From the NCBI GenBank assembly GCA_934434905.1, contig CAKSAI010000183.1, positions 1 to 6,563 of the forward strand: 6,563 nucleotides of DNA, in the 5' to 3' direction. This stretch comes from an uncultured Lachnospiraceae bacterium. Lineage in GTDB: Bacteria; Bacillota; Clostridia; Lachnospirales; Lachnospiraceae. Below, in pieces: positions 6,148 to 6,563 of the stretch; position 1 is the stretch's first letter, and every line of letters begins with the position of its first letter. The notes under the pieces are model-generated. The model searched no databases. It was not told where the DNA came from and saw only the letters and a list, made by a program, of their open reading frames with translations. The translations under genes and the position numbers were made by a program.

Positions 6148-6188
6148 ATCCCGTAAGACGCGATGGATTCATAATGGAGGACACTTTC

Positions 6189-6326
6189 ATGGATCATTTT
6201 GAGTTAGTATCAAAATATAAGCCAACGCTAATTATAGCTCACAACAAGACACTGGCGTCTCAGCTTTACGGAGGATTTAAAGAGCTTTTCCCGCATGATG
6301 CGGTAGAAAATATTGAATATAGCTAA
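6189..6326 (+). pseudogene. uvrB: uvrB 5' remnant with internal in-frame deletion and truncated 3' end
   Basis: The 45-codon frame reads MDHFELVSKYKPT, then TLIIAHNKTLASQLYGGFKE (residues 13-32) and LFPHDAVE (33-40). These are two separate blocks of excinuclease ABC subunit B, the NER helicase-like damage-verification protein of about 660 residues. In intact UvrB, KPTGDQPQA near residue 11 is followed by about 50 residues containing the Walker A loop before a second KPT introduces the IAHNKTLA block. Here one KPT (6219-6227) joins both, so the ATP-binding loop is missing and the frame is kept. After residue 40 the expected YFVSYYDYYQPEAY block is absent; five unrelated codons and a TAA follow. 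GGAGG at 6176-6180 and the ATG are intact. The product cannot act in repair. An intact uvrB may exist elsewhere in the genome. I see the two UvrB blocks directly; the deletion model rests on family knowledge. Confidence 0.88.
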
Positions 6327-6383
6327 ATTTTGGTGATGAAGTGACGTGTTTTATGAATAATTAAAATAAGGGGGTAAACAGAA

Positions 6384-6563
6384 ATGAAGCAGGAGCATGA
6401 GATTGTTTTATATCAGGTTGAAGGTACTAATATTTGTGTGAATGTGATGTTTAAAGAAGATACTTTTTGGATGACACAAAAAGCAATAGCAGAATTGTTT
6501 GATTGTACAACAGATAATATTTCTTTGCATTTAAGAAATATATACAAGGAAGAAGAATTAGAT
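6384..6563 (+). CDS. rhuM: RhuM family protein, N-terminal part, truncated by window edge
   Basis: The first 60 codons of a protein matching the N-terminus of the RhuM family (PF13310), recognised by the pattern of a short strand-rich start (IVLYQVEGTNICVNVMFKED, 7-26) and the helix-turn-helix-like segment FWMTQKAIAELFD (28-40), CTTDNISLHLRNIYKEEELD (41-60). Full-length members are about 330 residues. RhuM was named in a Salmonella pathogenicity island; the molecular function is unknown. Homologues are common in mobile or variable regions, often near restriction-modification genes. GGGGG at 6370-6374 gives a reasonable ribosome site 9 bases before the ATG. The sequence is much richer in A and T than the genes to the left, suggesting transfer. 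The only nearby promoter candidate (TTGGTG at 6330-6335, TATGAA at 6352-6357) is weak, so it may be read from the uvrB promoter. Confidence 0.85.
   Translation, partial: MKQEHEIVLYQVEGTNICVNVMFKEDTFWMTQKAIAELFDCTTDNISLHLRNIYKEEELD

Overview
The window looks like chromosomal DNA of an anaerobic Firmicute, most likely a gut clostridium of the Lachnospiraceae type. This rests on the gene repertoire (GH94 cellobiose phosphorylase, Na/Pi transporter with a PhoU tail, clostridial ferredoxin-type protein, MATE transporter, Fe-S serine dehydratase), strong GGAGG-type ribosome sites, extended -10 promoters and a GAAC-N4-GTTC SOS box. The genus cannot be fixed from the sequence alone.

Left part, minus strand (1-2430): the first 186 codons of a cellobiose phosphorylase run off the left edge. 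Its own promoter (TTGTGC-17-TATAAT) lies in a very AT-rich 107-base gap. Upstream of it, in the same direction, is a complete 587-residue Na/phosphate symporter-family protein with a PhoU-like C-terminal domain.

Divergent intergenic region (2431-2652): 222 bases carry promoters for both directions and an unusual density of small symmetries. On the symporter side there is a tandem TTTACA-N5-TTTACA, which looks like a PhoP box. On the other side, a perfect 16-bp dyad with Crp/Fnr geometry is centred near -41.5 of an extended -10 promoter that lacks a good -35.

Middle part, plus strand (2653-6055): a 237-residue ferredoxin-like protein with one complete and one incomplete cluster motif plus a cysteine-rich C-terminal half. 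It is followed by a MATE transporter with its own promoter and, 21 bases later, a single-chain iron-sulfur L-serine dehydratase; the last two look like one operon.

Right end (6056-6563): an SOS box, a strong promoter, a ribosome site and the first codons of uvrB are preserved. However, the coding region has lost the Walker A segment in frame and breaks off after about 40 codons. From there the DNA becomes visibly AT-rich and leads, with no terminator I can see, into the first 60 codons of a RhuM-family protein, an accessory or mobile-region gene. This is the junction between core and accessory DNA, and it may place an SOS-controlled promoter in front of the RhuM gene.

I found no tRNA, rRNA, CRISPR array or recognisable insertion sequence. 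I did not find a clearly new multi-gene system. The most noteworthy items are the uvrB scar with its retained SOS promoter, the unusual ferredoxin with its Crp/Fnr-like dyad, and the possible PhoP control of the phosphate transporter.
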